DNA of 64,000 nucleotides from Cordilura impudica (lineage: Eukaryota > Arthropoda > Insecta > Diptera > Scathophagidae), in NCBI GenBank assembly GCA_963682025.1, contig OY821520.1, forward strand, positions 137,586,738-137,650,737. The letters run 5' to 3'. Below the pieces are notes generated by a model. That model searched no databases, had not been told where the DNA came from, and saw only the letters and a list, made by a program, of their open reading frames with translations. How positions within the stretch are numbered: the stretch's first letter is position 1; every line of letters starts with the position of its first letter. The translations under genes and the position numbers were made by a program. Positions 45,545 through 57,910 of this stretch are shown one piece after another.

Positions 45545-46585
45545 TCTATACTAATATAATAAAGAGGTTATCTGTGTTTATTTGTTTGTTTGAGGGAGGT
45601 AATATCCGTAACTGCTGATCTAATATTCCTGAAATTTTCAAAGAGTCTTACTGCAGATATGGGAAGTACTATAGGCTATAAATTTTTTTTGATATTTTTA
45701 GCGGGCGTGGCACTTTTCATGCAAACTGAATTTTTAATAACATAGATATTGAGTACAACAACAGAAACAACTTTACAAATTTGTGTGTATCACCTATTAT
45801 TTATGTTAGTAGCCATGCCGAAAATGGTCGGGATCCGATAAGTGGGCGTGGCTCCTCCCATACAAAGCAATTAATAAATATGATATATCTCGAGTACTAC
45901 GTCATACACAACTTTGCAAATTTGTTATAGGTCATATATTATCAACGAGAGTAGTCTGCTCCGATCGCGCCCGTACAAAGTAAAGACTCTGCAAGAGTCC
46001 AGCAGATATTAATGTGAGTAGTCTGCAAAATTGGGCGGTATAGGATTAATAGGCGTGGCACCACCTATACAAAAAAGTACATATATTAATTACCAATGTA
46101 AGTGGTTATGGAAAATATGGGCAGAATCGCCAAATTCAAAAATCGCCAAAACCGCAAATAGTGAAAAACAATAATCGCCAAAAACAAAAATTTTCAAAAC
46201 CAAAACTCGGAAAAATCAAAAATCGAAGTAATCAAATATCGCCAAAATTAAAAATCGCTAAAATAAAAAAATTGCCAAATGATATTCTAAATTCAAGGTC
46301 ATCGTTAAATGTTACCGGATTTAATTTTGAAAATCCATATTTTTCTTATGGGCAGCTATATGTGTCTTACTCCAGAGTAGGAACACCGAAAAACTTGAAA
46401 ATTTGTACATCGAATGAAAAAACAAAAATATCAGAAAGCATTAAAATAAAAAAAAATATATGTAAAGTAAATTAATTAAAATGATTTAATTCTACAATAC
46501 AAACTTCGAACGAAAAATTTATTATTAAAACATAAATGTCAATTAGTCTCGAAAAGTCGTAGCACAGCACGACAGGGCACTCTAG
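45545..46585 (+). mobile_element. Helitron-B copy 4, both ends
   Basis: Starts TCTATACTAATATAATAAAG (45545) and ends GGGCACTCTAG (46585) before a T. The 3' end is preceded by CGTAGCACAGCACGACAGGG, which matches the position of the GC hairpin of copy 2. Internal GGGCGTGGCAC boxes and CAAAATCAAAAATCG-type runs match copy 1. The base before the 5' end is G, not A, so the junction may have mutated. Confidence 0.8.
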
Positions 46586-46690
46586 TAATTAATATAATTC
46601 TATTAATACGTAGTAATTTTAATACAAAGACGTATGATTGATAATTATCATTATTACCACTCATACGTCTAGATATTAATGTTAAAAGTA

Positions 46691-46995
46691 TCTATAATAT
46701 TAATAGATAAGGCTATTTCTTGTTACCGATACTACTGTGTCAGTTGTAATCCTATTTTGACCACACGTGCCTCATTTTAAGGGTATTTGATTTTAGCTGA
46801 TTTACAGATTTTTAAACTTAATCCTTTTTTTGGAGTAAACTGCATTCAAAGTTGCTTTTAACACATAATAGAATTATACGATGTGTGTGTGATTTGTGAA
46901 TTGGCTATGATTGATTAGCATACCTTTAGGGTCTTTATGAAAAAATAAAATTTCCTAGAATTTGCACTCGACTTTCGAGGGCTGGAATCTGCTAT
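46691..46995 (+). mobile_element. Helitron-A copy 3
   Basis: Starts TCTATAATATTAATAGAT after an A. Ends GGGCTGGAATCTGCTAT, with the final CTAG changed. CACTCGACTTTCGAGG hairpin precedes it. 305 bp, more decayed than copies in the 18-20 kb block. Just upstream (about 46629-46671) GACGTATGA and TCATACGTC form a short inverted repeat. Confidence 0.75.
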
Positions 46996-47342
46996 TAAAT
47001 TATAAAGTAAATCACATTACATTTTTCAGATATCTATATCTGCAGTTCTTTTCAAAACCATGTTTTATATGATTTTTATCTTTATTTAAAAAATATTGCA
47101 GTCTATTTTAAACTCATCTGTTTGCGTATATCAATGATTAGTAGCTAATATTGTCAATAATATTTTAATTTAATATTAAATTGAATCATAAAGGTTCTTG
47201 TGTATTAATTTAACATTGATTTTTACAAATTAATCTTATTTTTATCTTTGTTATTTGAATAATTTTCGAAACCAATACGAAAAAAAATTAGTACTTAAAT
47301 AGAATAGGCAACTTTTACAAAACTCTTAATATGCCATTATTG
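46996..47342. other. AT-rich spacer, nothing recognised
   Basis: No ORF, repeat or motif identified. Confidence 0.4.
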
Positions 47343-48106
47343 TTATACCCTATACCACCATGTGGTTTGGGTTTAATGACCTTGTGCTGCTGTTTGTAAC
47401 TACCAAAAATATTTGACCTAGAGCCATCTTTTATTATACCGATCGACTCAGAATCACTTTCTGAGTCGATTTAGCGACTTTGTAATCGAACTACAGGTCG
47501 CAAATATTAATATGTTTTGATGAAATATGGCATATAAGCTTTTACCAGTAATAGAATGACCGCTATTGAAACAGGTGAAATTCGGTCCATGTTCAGACCT
47601 AGTCCCCATACAAATGACCCCTATTTAATCGATATAAAATGCCATAAGATTCAAATTATCATATAGATCTTAGTCAAATTGGGCTTACATGTATTTATTA
47701 TATCTATTAGCCACTATTCCAAAAACAATCCCTATAGGCCAATTCTTAATTATAGGCCCCATATAGAGCTGCTTCCCGATCTTTACTTAAATCTATCAAA
47801 AAACAAAAATATTGCACAGATTTTTCTCAAATTTGGTTTGAATATTTTTTTTCAAAATATAAGTGCCTTTACCAAATATGGTCAAAATCGGTCCATATTT
47901 CGACCTAGTCCTCATATAAATATAGCATCCGATATGAACTTTTTCGTATCTGCAGCCAAAAAAAATTAATATCAATGCCACTCAAATTTGGTTTATGCTT
48001 ATTTTCTATATCCAATTAGTTGTACCGAAGTGATAGGATCTCTAATCCATGGCATAGGGTATCGTATAGTCGGTCTAGACCGACTAAAATTTCTTACTTG
48101 CTTTTT
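47343..48106. mobile_element. mini-me/DINE-like repeat, copy 8
   Basis: Same orientation as copy 3. It begins TATACCCTATACCACCATGT and ends CGGTCTAGACCGACTA with ATTTCTTACTTGC. The GTCC microsatellite is deleted: sequence jumps from GAGTCGATTTAGCGAC to TTGTAATCGAACTACAGG near 47480. Confidence 0.8.
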
Positions 48107-49197
48107 AATAATTTCGTGTTTAGTTCTAAAATTTTTAATTTTTTTTATTGCGAGATCGCTCTTTGGTGTGTTCTCTATTACAGAACAACAAATTTGTTAT
48201 AAAAAACACAATTAAAAAAAAAATCAAAAATCGAAAAAATAAATATTTTTTTAGTCATGCCAAAATAGTGGAAACATTTCAACTTCCTTACCTAAGTTAT
48301 TTGAAACAATAAAACTAGAAGAAGGTGTGGAAGAAAATGTAAAAAATATTAACCGTTATTTAAATATTTATAGATTCTGGCATTTTCTTTAAATTATTAT
48401 AAAATAATGACAAGAATAAAGTTTTATGAAGAGTTTAAACCCAGATTAATAGATGAATTTAGTGCTGGTCGTAAGCAAAATAATATTTGTGAGATATATT
48501 CTATCAACAAATCCATAATTTATTTTTTTTAGACTGCAAATTTGTCATCTTTTGTGGCATTTTAACCAAATTTTGAAAATAAAGAAAATAACCAAACGTG
48601 GACCGATTTTAAAGATTTTTTATAGATCTCGTCACTGACCTTATGAACCCTTATGATTCAAATTTCGCAATAGGATAACATTTGGTACATTCAGTGGCAT
48701 TAAAACCAATTTTGAAGGAAAATTTGTATGGGTACTAGGTCAAAATATGGGCCGATTCGAACAAATTTAAGTAGAGTTCGTCTTTGGGTCAAAAACACTG
48801 TGCGTCGGCCGTCTTTTTCGTTGTTAAGTTAATATAATTGTTTCTCTTGACCTCTTGCAGTAAAATGATCCTTGATGAGAAGTTTAGTGAAAGAGTATCT
48901 CATATTCTATAGGAGTACGAGAAACAAGAAAAAAAAATTAAAGGGCCATAAACGAAAGTTTGACATGAGAGTTTCAAGCCCTTTGAAGGTTTCACTATGT
49001 TAACCTACTGCTTTCATCCTGAATTGGTATTTCTCACCAGCCAGAATGGCTGTTGTATTGTATAATTAAAAAAAAAATTTAACATGACGTTAATTTTTTA
49101 ATATTTTTGGCTTGACCTTTGCGTTCATTTTTTACCTTTGGACGCCGTCAGTTGTTTCAGGATCTTAGGCATAGATCTCATTACTCGTAAATTTATT
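48107..49197. other. spacer with a decayed mini-me-like relative
   Basis: At 48690-48780 a block with TTTGTATGGGTACTAGGTC and ATGGGCCGATTCGAAC resembles the GGACTAGG/GGACCGAT boxes of the mini-me-like repeat. Earlier at 48590-48620 is ACGTGGACCGATTTTAAAG. The rest is unassigned. Confidence 0.4.
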
Positions 49198-49540
49198 TCA
49201 TTCGGTAGTTCGAAAGTATTTTTTCAGAGATATTAATGCGACACTATTTTTCAAAGAAATTTTGTGTTTTTGGAACCAATCGAGATTTATTGCATTTGAA
49301 TCCCGAAATATCCTTTGAAACGTCAAAAGTATCAAAGGATCTCCAATAGCCAATCTACGATTTTTCAGCATAACATCTTTGATTTTCTGGACGTATTGTT
49401 CTTCAGTTGATATTTTTTCTCTTCCGGGTCGCTTTATATCTTCAACGCTTTCTCTGCTTTCTTGTAGCTGTTTGTGCAATTTTTCAAATTTTTCCCATGG
49501 AACTTCTTTGTTAAAAAAATCAAACATTGTTAAAAACGCA
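49198..49540 (-). pseudogene. mariner-like transposase N-terminal remnant
   Basis: The minus frame reads VPWEKFEKLHKQLQESRE, then VEDIKRPGREKISTEEQ and VQKIKDVMLKNRRLAIGD. This matches the helix-turn-helix and linker of mariner transposases (RPGRP-like box, NRRLTI-like helix). The catalytic domain is absent and the C-terminal 40 residues of the frame are decayed. No ends were found. Confidence 0.7.
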
Positions 49541-49579
49541 AAATTGTTTACAAAAACGAGCGTAATTATTAAACAGGTG

Positions 49580-50330
49580 CACTGTGGGCCATATTTTGAG
49601 AAGGCGGCCAAAAATCATTTTTTTATGGTTACCGATTTTAACGTTATAATATTTATTTAAAAATAAATACCAGTGACACTCGGGAGCCAAAAAATTGTGA
49701 CTCTATTTCAACTATATCACAGCGAAGGGGTCTTCAAAAAATGGACTTTCTCAGTATTTTGCTGAAATTAGAAACTTCTTTGTAAATTTTAATTTTTAAA
49801 TGACTGTAACTTTTTTGTTTTAAAAGATTTTAAACTAAACTAAGTATTGCATAATTTTGTAAATTCTAAGCTATTAATGTTATAAATATAAAGTTGTCAA
49901 CTCAAAATCACTTTCTGAGTCGATTTAACGATGTCCGTCCGTCCGTCTGTGTGTTATGAATACAAAAGTTGGTCGTACCGTTTTCTTCTTTTAATTGAGT
50001 TTATTTGTTTTTATACTGACAGACAAGGGAAACGGTAGAGTTGACACGAGTTGTTATATACTTATAAAAAAGGGTAGAGACATAATGTGCTTAATTCTTA
50101 AATTATATTAATGGGTAAAATCTTTTTTATTTTGACAGGTACATTTACATTAATATTTTTCAAAAACATTAATAGTCGGAATTTGAGTTATATAGTTTAA
50201 ATAACTGACAAAATTTAAAAAAAAAATACATAACAGGTAAATGGTAAAAAAAGATTGAGACACACCCTTGAAGATATGAGCAGTTCTGCATCACCTTTTA
50301 AAAGGGGTTAGGGTCTGGATTTTTTTTGCT
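49580..50330 (+). mobile_element. Transib element 3, left end only
   Basis: CACTGTGGGCCATATTTTGA and GAGAAGGCGGCCAAAAATCA at 49580 match the left end of Transib 1 at 20899. Homology continues for about 750 bases through GCCAAAAAATTG, the GTCCGTCCGTCC piece, ATGAATACAAAAGTTGGTCG and CACCTTTTAAAAGGGGTTAG. No coding part or right end follows in this orientation. Confidence 0.75.
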
Positions 50331-50398
50331 TCAAAATGTGGTCATAAAAGATAAAAAATTGTATTTTATATAATTACAAGAAAGAGTATTTATAATAA

Positions 50399-50756
50399 CT
50401 AGCAGACTCCAGCACTCGAAATTCGACTGCAATTTCTAGGCAGCTTTATTTTTCAACTTACAAACCAACACTTTTATGGTTTATTATTATTGTGAATGAT
50501 GATAACAAACTCATTAAGAAAGACATTAGCAACTTTAATAAAACATACATAGCATATGTATAATTTTATGTATATGTTAGTAGCAACTTTAAATGCAATT
50601 CACTCAAAATAAAGGACAAAATTTTAAAATCTGTAAATCTACAAAACGGCTAAAAAGAAACACATTTCAAATAATATACACTTTGTCAAAATCGGGATAA
50701 AATGGTAGAACAAAACATCAGTCACAAGAAATCGCCTAGTCTATTAATATTATAGA
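50399..50756 (-). mobile_element. Helitron-A copy 4 (358 bp)
   Basis: Minus strand from TCTATAATATTAATAGAC (50756, A before) to GGAGTCTGCTAG (50399, T after), with CTGCAGTCGAATTTCGAG hairpin region before the end. Complete. Confidence 0.88.
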
Positions 50757-50890
50757 TAATACCAAATCTCTTGATTATTTCCCCATTGTCTCCAGTTAAA
50801 AGTGCAGCCAATTTCGGTTGTTGAAAAAATCTTCTAGCAATATTTCCGTTATTGGTATTGCCTGACCCAGTCTTAGGAATAACAAATAAA
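50757..50890 (-). pseudogene. Transib element 4 transposase fragment (C-terminal third)
   Basis: The minus strand reads SGNTNNGNIARRFFQQP and then TGDNGEIIKRFGI. This corresponds to the stretch between the zinc motif and the catalytic Glu in Transib 1, where DGNTARRFF-like sequence is followed by TGVDHELIRQFKIILQ. Helitron-A copy 4 truncates it at 50757. Confidence 0.65.
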
Positions 50891-50995
50891 AAACACATTT
50901 CTTTTCTCTACTTTTCTTGTATATTCAATTTGGTTTGCTGTACAAGAGATTTATTATTGCTACGAATTTGCCACTTTTTAATTGGTAATCTGTAA

Positions 50996-51421
50996 AGGCC
51001 CTTTTACACGATACCACTCAGTCGTATGATTTTTCGAAATAAAAATGCGATGAAATTCATCGGACTGTCATAAAGTCGTACCGACATTATTTCTGCATAC
51101 TTAGGCCATTTACACAATCACACTCAAGTCTTGTGAAAACAGCTATTTAGAATAACAAGCAAGTTTATGTTTAAATTTATATTTTATTTCCACTTTCCTC
51201 GTTTTTGTTTACCTTTTTTTTTAATATTACCAAAAAAAAACAACTCTGGTCCGATGAAAATAGCAAGTTTTTAGAAATGTTTCTAAAACCATCGCGCTTC
51301 GCAAATAAAATCATACAGACTGTCAATTTCATAACATAAGCCTTTTACATGATATGACTTTATCATTATACTCGACTTTTTGGCAGGTAGCATTACAAAG
51401 TGTGATGGTGTAAGCTGGCCT
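50996..51421. mobile_element. MITE with TAA duplication, PIF/Harbinger-like
   Basis: 426 bp. Ends are AGGCCCTTTTACACGATA and the complement of AGGCCAGCTTACACCATC. TAA on both sides (50993-50995, 51422-51424). A 3 bp TAA/TTA duplication is typical of PIF/Harbinger, but the assignment is by ends alone. It separates two parts of the Transib 4 transposase. Confidence 0.6.
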
Positions 51422-51439
51422 TAAGCAATATGCAAAATA

Positions 51440-51990
51440 CATTCAAAACATCATAGCCAACAGTGTAGTTTTGATAAGCCATACTCATACATATTTATAT
51501 TAGGTGATAAATTTTTAATAGCATTCAAGTCATTCATAATTTTTGTTGTAGATTCACAAATACTACATGTTCGTGATGAGGATCCTGCAATCGCACTAAA
51601 AATTTTGCCATCGATCAATGTCATGTAAAATTGATGATGAATTTGAAAAGACACAAACTGTGTTTAAATAATTTTAGAAATTTGCTATTGCACTTTTTCG
51701 ACTTCAGCACTAAACAAGGCAGAAGTTTCTTTCTCGTAAATCATTTTAATTGGTCTACAAAATCGCGTTGAAGAAGGCCAAGAATTCTCTCATAAAATAA
51801 CACTTCCCATTTCCAAATGTAATGGCGTAATGCACACAGCATCGATCCAGTTCGATTCAGGATCATTAAAGTGCGGATAAGTTGCCCATTACTGCCATCA
51901 CACCCCATTTGTATATCGCAGTAATGGTATCTTGATATTGATATTGACGAAACTTCCTTCTGCTATTGAAAGATCTGTAATATATAATCC
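51440..51990 (-). pseudogene. Transib element 4 transposase fragment (catalytic core)
   Basis: On the minus strand: first-Asp motif GCDGSNGQ at about 51902-51882, then WIDAVCITPLHLE, PSSTRFCRPIKMIYEKETS and, in the 51654-51451 frame, MTLIDGKIFSAIAG (second Asp) and RTCSICESTTK (zinc motif). The order equals that of Transib 1 and 2. Stops and shifts are common. It includes the first-Asp motif that Transib 1 lacks. Confidence 0.72.
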
Positions 51991-54900
51991 CGGTAATGAT
52001 TTTTCCAGAAATATCTTTAATTATTTTGAAATATTCAATAATGATTAATACTTATATCTGGGTAATTTTCTTTTCAAACTTGTTAATATCATACGAATGG
52101 ATTTTTGAATATTTAATGTTTATACAAATACAATAAATTTATTACATTAAGTATTTCGTACAATTACCAAGGAAGCCAATTGTAGTTTTTTTTTATATGT
52201 AACTACCTTAATTTTCTCACCTCTTGGGTTATTAATTGATACCAAGTTCCAACATACTAATATGCCACCTAGAAAATGGCCGTAGTGCATAAAAAGATAA
52301 CTTCGAATATTAATTAGGTTCAAAGTCCAAGTCAAACGAAATTTTCACAAAGTCGACTTAGTCGCTTGGAAAGGAAATACTCATTCTTTTCCTGCTAAAC
52401 CACGGTGTACTTAAAGACAAATCTAATCATAAAATTTGTTGGAAAGAGGAACTCATTTAATATCCGGCTTTTATAGGTAATTTTGTACATTTAATCAATT
52501 TAATTAATGTTCTTGCGATTAAATAATTTTAAATTAATTTCATAGATTTTAAACTAAAGGGTGTCATAAAATTAGATGTAAATTGCACATTTAATTGTAT
52601 AGCTGGTGAAATATACGTAAGTTTTGTTGTTCATAGACATGTGAATTTAATTTTTAACCTAATTAAAATATTAATTTAGGTAGATTTTATATAAAGGATG
52701 AAGAGGAAGCTGAACATTTGGATGTAATATCCTAACATGTTACTTTTACGTAGACATTTCGCTTATATATTCTAACATCCAAAGAGAAAACAGGATAATT
52801 TCAAGTATTTGTGAGCCAAATCATTACAGCCCATTTTCCAGTTTAATGGTTAACCTTTGCCTGTAAATGGATTTTAATTTTACATTTATCCAAAATCTAC
52901 GAATGTCAAATCAAAGATCTGATTTCATTTACGCTTCTTAAAACACTCTCGCAAAGAGGAATTGATAAAAGTTATACTGGCTGAATGTCAAAATTTTCGT
53001 GTTTTTGGAGTGTCGGAGCACCGTTACCCACCAATTCAGCGGTTCACCAATTAGCAATTCACAAACTTAACCTTCATTCCATTGAAAGTCTAAAAGCGAA
53101 AAAGTGATCAGCCCTAACCCAAATTTTAAAAATTAATTTTTTTCCCTAAAAATTATGGGGAAACAAAAAAAAAAAAAAGAATAGTTAAAAGTACAGAAAA
53201 AAAATTTTTGTAATTATGTAAGTGAAATTTTTATCTGCCAAAAAAAATGTCACACTAAATTGCGATTAATTAAGATTATAAAGTTAAGTTAAAAATTGAA
53301 TTGCATACGAAATAGTCATAAACAGTTAATTCTTTCCAAAATTTTGAAATTAATATTGCATTCGGTTTAAATTATATTAACACAGTGTTCCGTAAAAGCA
53401 AACAAAACAAAAAAAAATTCTAAGAATTAAAATTTGCAATTAAAGAATATGCACACAGTGTTTCGAGAATATGTTAGTCAAAGTTGAGTGGAAAGATTGA
53501 AAAAAAAAGATACATAAAATTTGAAAAAGAAACTTACAATAGGAAAACAAAAACATTTTTTTTTAATATTATAAATTAATACAATATAAAAACAAAGTGG
53601 GTTCAATTGTGTGAAGTGGCACCAGTGGTTTGTTACAAAAACAACATAGAAAACAATTAAAATTTGAAACTATTAAAATCACCAGAGAAAAAGAAAATTT
53701 AAGTAAATTTTAAATAGAGAAAAAAAAAATTAAGTTGTAAATATAAGTAAACAAAATTTATACATAATTAAATAGAAAAGAAAATCCTACCTAATTTAAT
53801 TTAAATCAAACCACGGTACATAAAAAAAAAAAGTGATAAAGAAACAAATAATAGGCATTTTGGATAAAGTAAGATAAAATGGAACCCAAAATAAAGATCA
53901 TGAACAATTGAAATTAACAACAAACTCCCAACAACAAGCAGCTGAATGGAAGGCCTTTCATCGCTCTGCAAGTAAGTGATTGTATATTTCCTTTTGATTT
54001 TGATTTATCCAAGTAAGAACGCACTAAAATTTTAAAGCAAAACGAATAAACAACAAAATTGACAAACTCTCAAGGAGGGGTTTGGTTATGAAAAAAATAA
54101 CATCATAAAGTATATTTTTTTTTTATTTTCTTAAATAATTTTTATTGTAAGGAATAAAAGCAAAAAAAAAAAAACTAATTTATTTTATTTCAATTAAAAC
54201 AAGAAAGATCAAAAATAAACTTATTTTCCCATTATATATTTTGTAATATCATTAACTCGTGCTTAGTGCTTTCTTACTACCAAATTTTATATTTTTCATG
54301 ATCTAAGAAAAAAAAAACGGAAAAAATAGAAAAAAACCTGTCCGTATAATGTTTTAACAAAATATGAAAGAAAATTTATCCAAGAAAAATCCTAACTGCA
54401 AGTAGAAAACAAATTTAAATAAAGAATTAATTCCTTTAAATATCCTTCTGAGACAAAATTAAAATAACTCTCCACAGTTGAAACCACTATGATTATAAAA
54501 GAGACAAACATATTTTGTAACAATTTGCGAACAATAAATTTGGTGTAAAAACGACTACACGCTACAGTTTCGGGTGTTATAGTCAATTAAACATAGCGTT
54601 TGACAATTGAAACAAAATTCCGTGCGTGCCTATTCCTTAATGATGTTTCCAATTAATGTGGTAACCGAACATTTTTGTTATATATAATAAATATATAAAA
54701 ATATTAAATCGCTTGTCTAAATTTTAAAAAATAGGTTCAACTAAAAAAAAAAAATAATTTAAGAATTATAATATGAACAACAGAATTTTTTTTAAATTTT
54801 TCTAATTAACCAATACCAATACTACTTATCTAAATCATGTTATTAAACTTATGATGTCGGAATAAAAATTTAAGACTTTTTCCTTAAGGTTGAGAGAATT

Positions 54901-55249
54901 TCTCGTTTGGGTTCTTTGCTTAAATATATGGTCATAGAAGAACATTGGTTGGGAGGGTTGAGAGCCAGGGGAAGGAACATCATTATCCCTATGATTTCTA
55001 CATATACTATCACCCAGTTAAATTTCAAATTCTGTTCCGTTCTAATTTTTTCATCGGGGATACCATAGTTTTAGTTTACATATTCATTTCCAAATTTGTT
55101 TAGCAATACACATACCCAGGGACTCTGAAATAAAAAAAAAAAATGTTAATGGTGATGTTTGATTGATCGGGGTCAAGAATCACCCCCACCACTGAAGCTA
55201 GCGGTATAGACGGGTCCCGCCGACCCTGTAACATTCAAACGCAGCTCAA
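51991..55249. other. 3.2 kb unassigned AT-rich segment inside Transib 4
   Basis: Lies between two pieces of a minus-strand Transib transposase. No ORF over 65 codons has a recognisable relative. 53150-53900 is strongly A-rich on the plus strand and lacks the repeats found elsewhere. A good splice-donor sequence lies at 53972. No inverted or direct repeats at its margins were identified. Confidence 0.4.
53946..53971 (+). other. speculative 5' coding exon end with splice donor
   Basis: ATG at 53946 opens MEGLSSLC and meets AA-GTAAGTGAT at 53970. The upstream 600 bases are A-rich with short stop-terminated ATGs, as in long fly 5' leaders. A GTAAGT donor can occur by chance, no acceptor or second exon was identified, and no promoter was recognised, so this is weak. 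Confidence 0.15.
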
Positions 55250-55880
55250 GGATTTATCAGAAGTGTAGTTGGTATCTCCATCGCAGTTTTCGCTTTGGGT
55301 TTGATTTCCTCGGTTGTAAACAATTTAGCTTCTGTTATCTAAAACGCTTCTATCCTTTTGCTCAATTAATTCCATCATCGTGTTTGGTTTATCCATAACC
55401 GAAAACAATGTACCATTACAGATCCTTATTGCAGTATGATCACCCAAGCTCCGTCGCGATAACACTTCTTCTTTGCTAATAACAATGCATCATATGTTGC
55501 ACATATGTTTGCATTTCTTATTTTTGCACCATATTGCATTAATTTGTGCTTGTACAATCACCGTCCACGTAAAAAGCCAAAGCTTCATCAGGGTTATATT
55601 AATAGCATTTTTCGCTTCAAAATCAATAGTTTTTTTAATTTTTGGTATGACCTCTGAATCGGATTGTATTATGGATACCACAACTGATGCATTGCTTTTT
55701 TCTGACTTGTATAAACCAACGCGAGTCACGACTACAAGTTCATCGCAAGTTTTATTTACAAGCTGTACAACTTTTTTCACTTTGCTTTTAGAGGTAGGTA
55801 CATTCTGTGAACTCCTTTGCAGATATATAATTTTACTGTCCAACCAATCTCTATTGCGTTATTCACTTTTTTGCATATGA
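55250..55880 (-). pseudogene. Transib element 4 transposase fragment (N-terminal)
   Basis: The 55843-55490 frame has VKKVVQLVNKTCDELVVVTR and PKIKKTIDFEAKNA. These correspond to AAELVKSTKNETNLFIHAA and PSKIRKSCTQD in Transib 2. Other frames give NPDEALAFYVDGDC (compare SEDEALAFLLENN) and then LGDHTAIRICNG (compare LVNHTATRIV). The motif order on the minus strand fits the fragments at 51.4-52.0 and 50.8 kb. A CATTGTG at 56374-56380 could be the element's right end. Confidence 0.65.
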
Positions 55881-55918
55881 AGCTCCATAATTTTTTCTTT
55901 CTTTCGTTGCCTCTGTTA

Positions 55919-56278
55919 TCTATAATATTAATAGGCTAGGCGATTTTTTGTGACCGATGTTTTGTTCTACCATTTTATACGGATTTTGACCAAACGTATA
56001 TTATTTGAAAGGTATTTCTTTTTAGCCGTTTTGCAGATTTACAGATTTTTAATTTTTTTCTTTTATTTTGAGGAAAGTGCATATAAAGTTGCTACTAACA
56101 CATACATAAAATTATACGTATGCTGTGTGTGTTTTATTAAATTTGTTAATGTGTTTGCTAGTGAGTTTGTTAACTTCATTCACAATAATAATAAACCATT
56201 AAAGTGTTGGTTTGTGAATTGTCTAAGTTAAAAAATAAAGCTGCCTAGAAATTGCACTCGAATTTTTAGCGCTGGACG
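55919..56278 (+). mobile_element. Helitron-A copy 5, 3' tip lost
   Basis: Starts TCTATAATATTAATAGGC after an A at 55919 and runs to TTGCACTCGAATTTTTAGC and GCTGGA near 56276. The last bases with CTAG are absent. About 360 bp. Confidence 0.8.
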
Positions 56279-57910
56279 TTTTCATCGTGCCAAATTTAAA
56301 AAACTGAGCGTTTAGAAACATTCATTGAGTCTAAAAAATGTATTAACCAATAAACGGGCAAGAACGAACAGAGCATTGTGGACGTTTCACAACAACTGTA
56401 ATCCAAAATAATAAACAAAAAAAGAATTGGATCGAATCCGGTCGAATCCCAGAAATTTCACTGCATAGAAATATAGTTTAAGACCCCTTAGCTACGCTAT
56501 CACAAATGTTAAATTATACAATGAATTTCAATTAAAATAGATAAACACAGTGTACAAACATTTATTTTTTAGTAAATACATACCTTCGCCTTCTAACAAA
56601 ACAACAGCTTTAATTTAGAAAATAATTAATAATTTAATTAATAATTAAATTTAATATTGGCAAAACACGTATTGATTAATTTGGCTCCAAATGCACTTGC
56701 TGCAACGAATGTTAAGTTTCAAAACTTACTGCTGAGCGAATAATGAAACCAAAACAAAATTATATGCTCGAACTATTTCACGACGAGCAATTGAGGGTGA
56801 TCTTGATCTTTCCTGTGCGGAAACCACTTATATCAGAGAAAAATCATCTGACTTGCATTAATCATGCTATAGAACACATGAATGGAAGTAAGAATATTGC
56901 TGGCGAATAGCGTGGCCGAAAAATTTTAATATCTAAACGGCCACAAAATTTGCCTATACCCACACAGGACCAAACGCTTCAGAGCTTTACTATAATAACC
57001 TAATACAATCGTTCGATATAAGAATCATCAACCCCCCAAGACCATTACCATCATTTATACCACAATGTTATTGTATAGTAAAGGTTTCCTTTGTATTGTC
57101 AACAGCATAAAAATGCATGTTTTTTAGTTTCGTTACTTTTTTCTGAAGAGTAAATGCTTAAATTAATAAAAAGAGTTTTTAATTGTATGTTGAAATTTTT
57201 TAGTATTGACCGTCCAAGTCGTTAAATATATATTTTGTTAAAAGTTTCCATCGTATTGTTACTCATACTATATTTCTTATTATTTTTAAATATTATTAGG
57301 GTTCATGGTAACTATGAACAAATTTCTGCCTATGGAAAGAAAATTAATGACCTGATAAATATTTTTACACAACTCATGAGCCTAATCATCCATATAATCG
57401 TATCACTTTCAGCCGACATAGGAGGAATGATACAATAATTCAAATAAGACATCATATTGGTAATTTTATCAATTTTATCAAATTGGTAATATTACATTAC
57501 CGCGATTCGTTTTTGAAAAAATTTTCGACCAATTATTAGAGCCACCAGCAATGCGTTACACTTTAAGAAAAGAATTATTGAGTTTTATTCTTAATATTTG
57601 TACTACAAAATTTACTCAAATTTACTCATTCATTAATCTATTACAATTTTTTTCTTTTTTTTCTTTTCTTTTCTTTTTTGATGAGTAAACATCTATGCAC
57701 TAAGGGGAGGGGGGTAAAATCCAATATCACAATACAATCACAAAAAATGCGTAAGGGAAAAACGGTGTGGTATATGTAAGTGTATTGGTGTATTTAGTAA
57801 GCAGAACCGCCGAGTTCGCTGCCTGTTTAGCAAAATCACAAATCTTTTTCGTTAATTTTAAATATTCAAGCTATTGACCGCTAGGTGTGCTGTAAGTTTA
57901 ACATGTTCAC
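56279..57910. other. unassigned region
   Basis: No gene recognised. It contains a CATTGTG terminus-like sequence (56374-56380), a pyrimidine tract (about 57648-57680) and, at 57877-57893, ACCGCTAGGTGTGCTGT, which recurs at 61773-61789 beyond the following element. Confidence 0.4.

Noticed and set aside
44913..56380. Single Transib element spanning 11.5 kb
   Set aside because: The outer pentamers do not match and a Transib left end in the opposite orientation lies inside, so I did not annotate it as one element.
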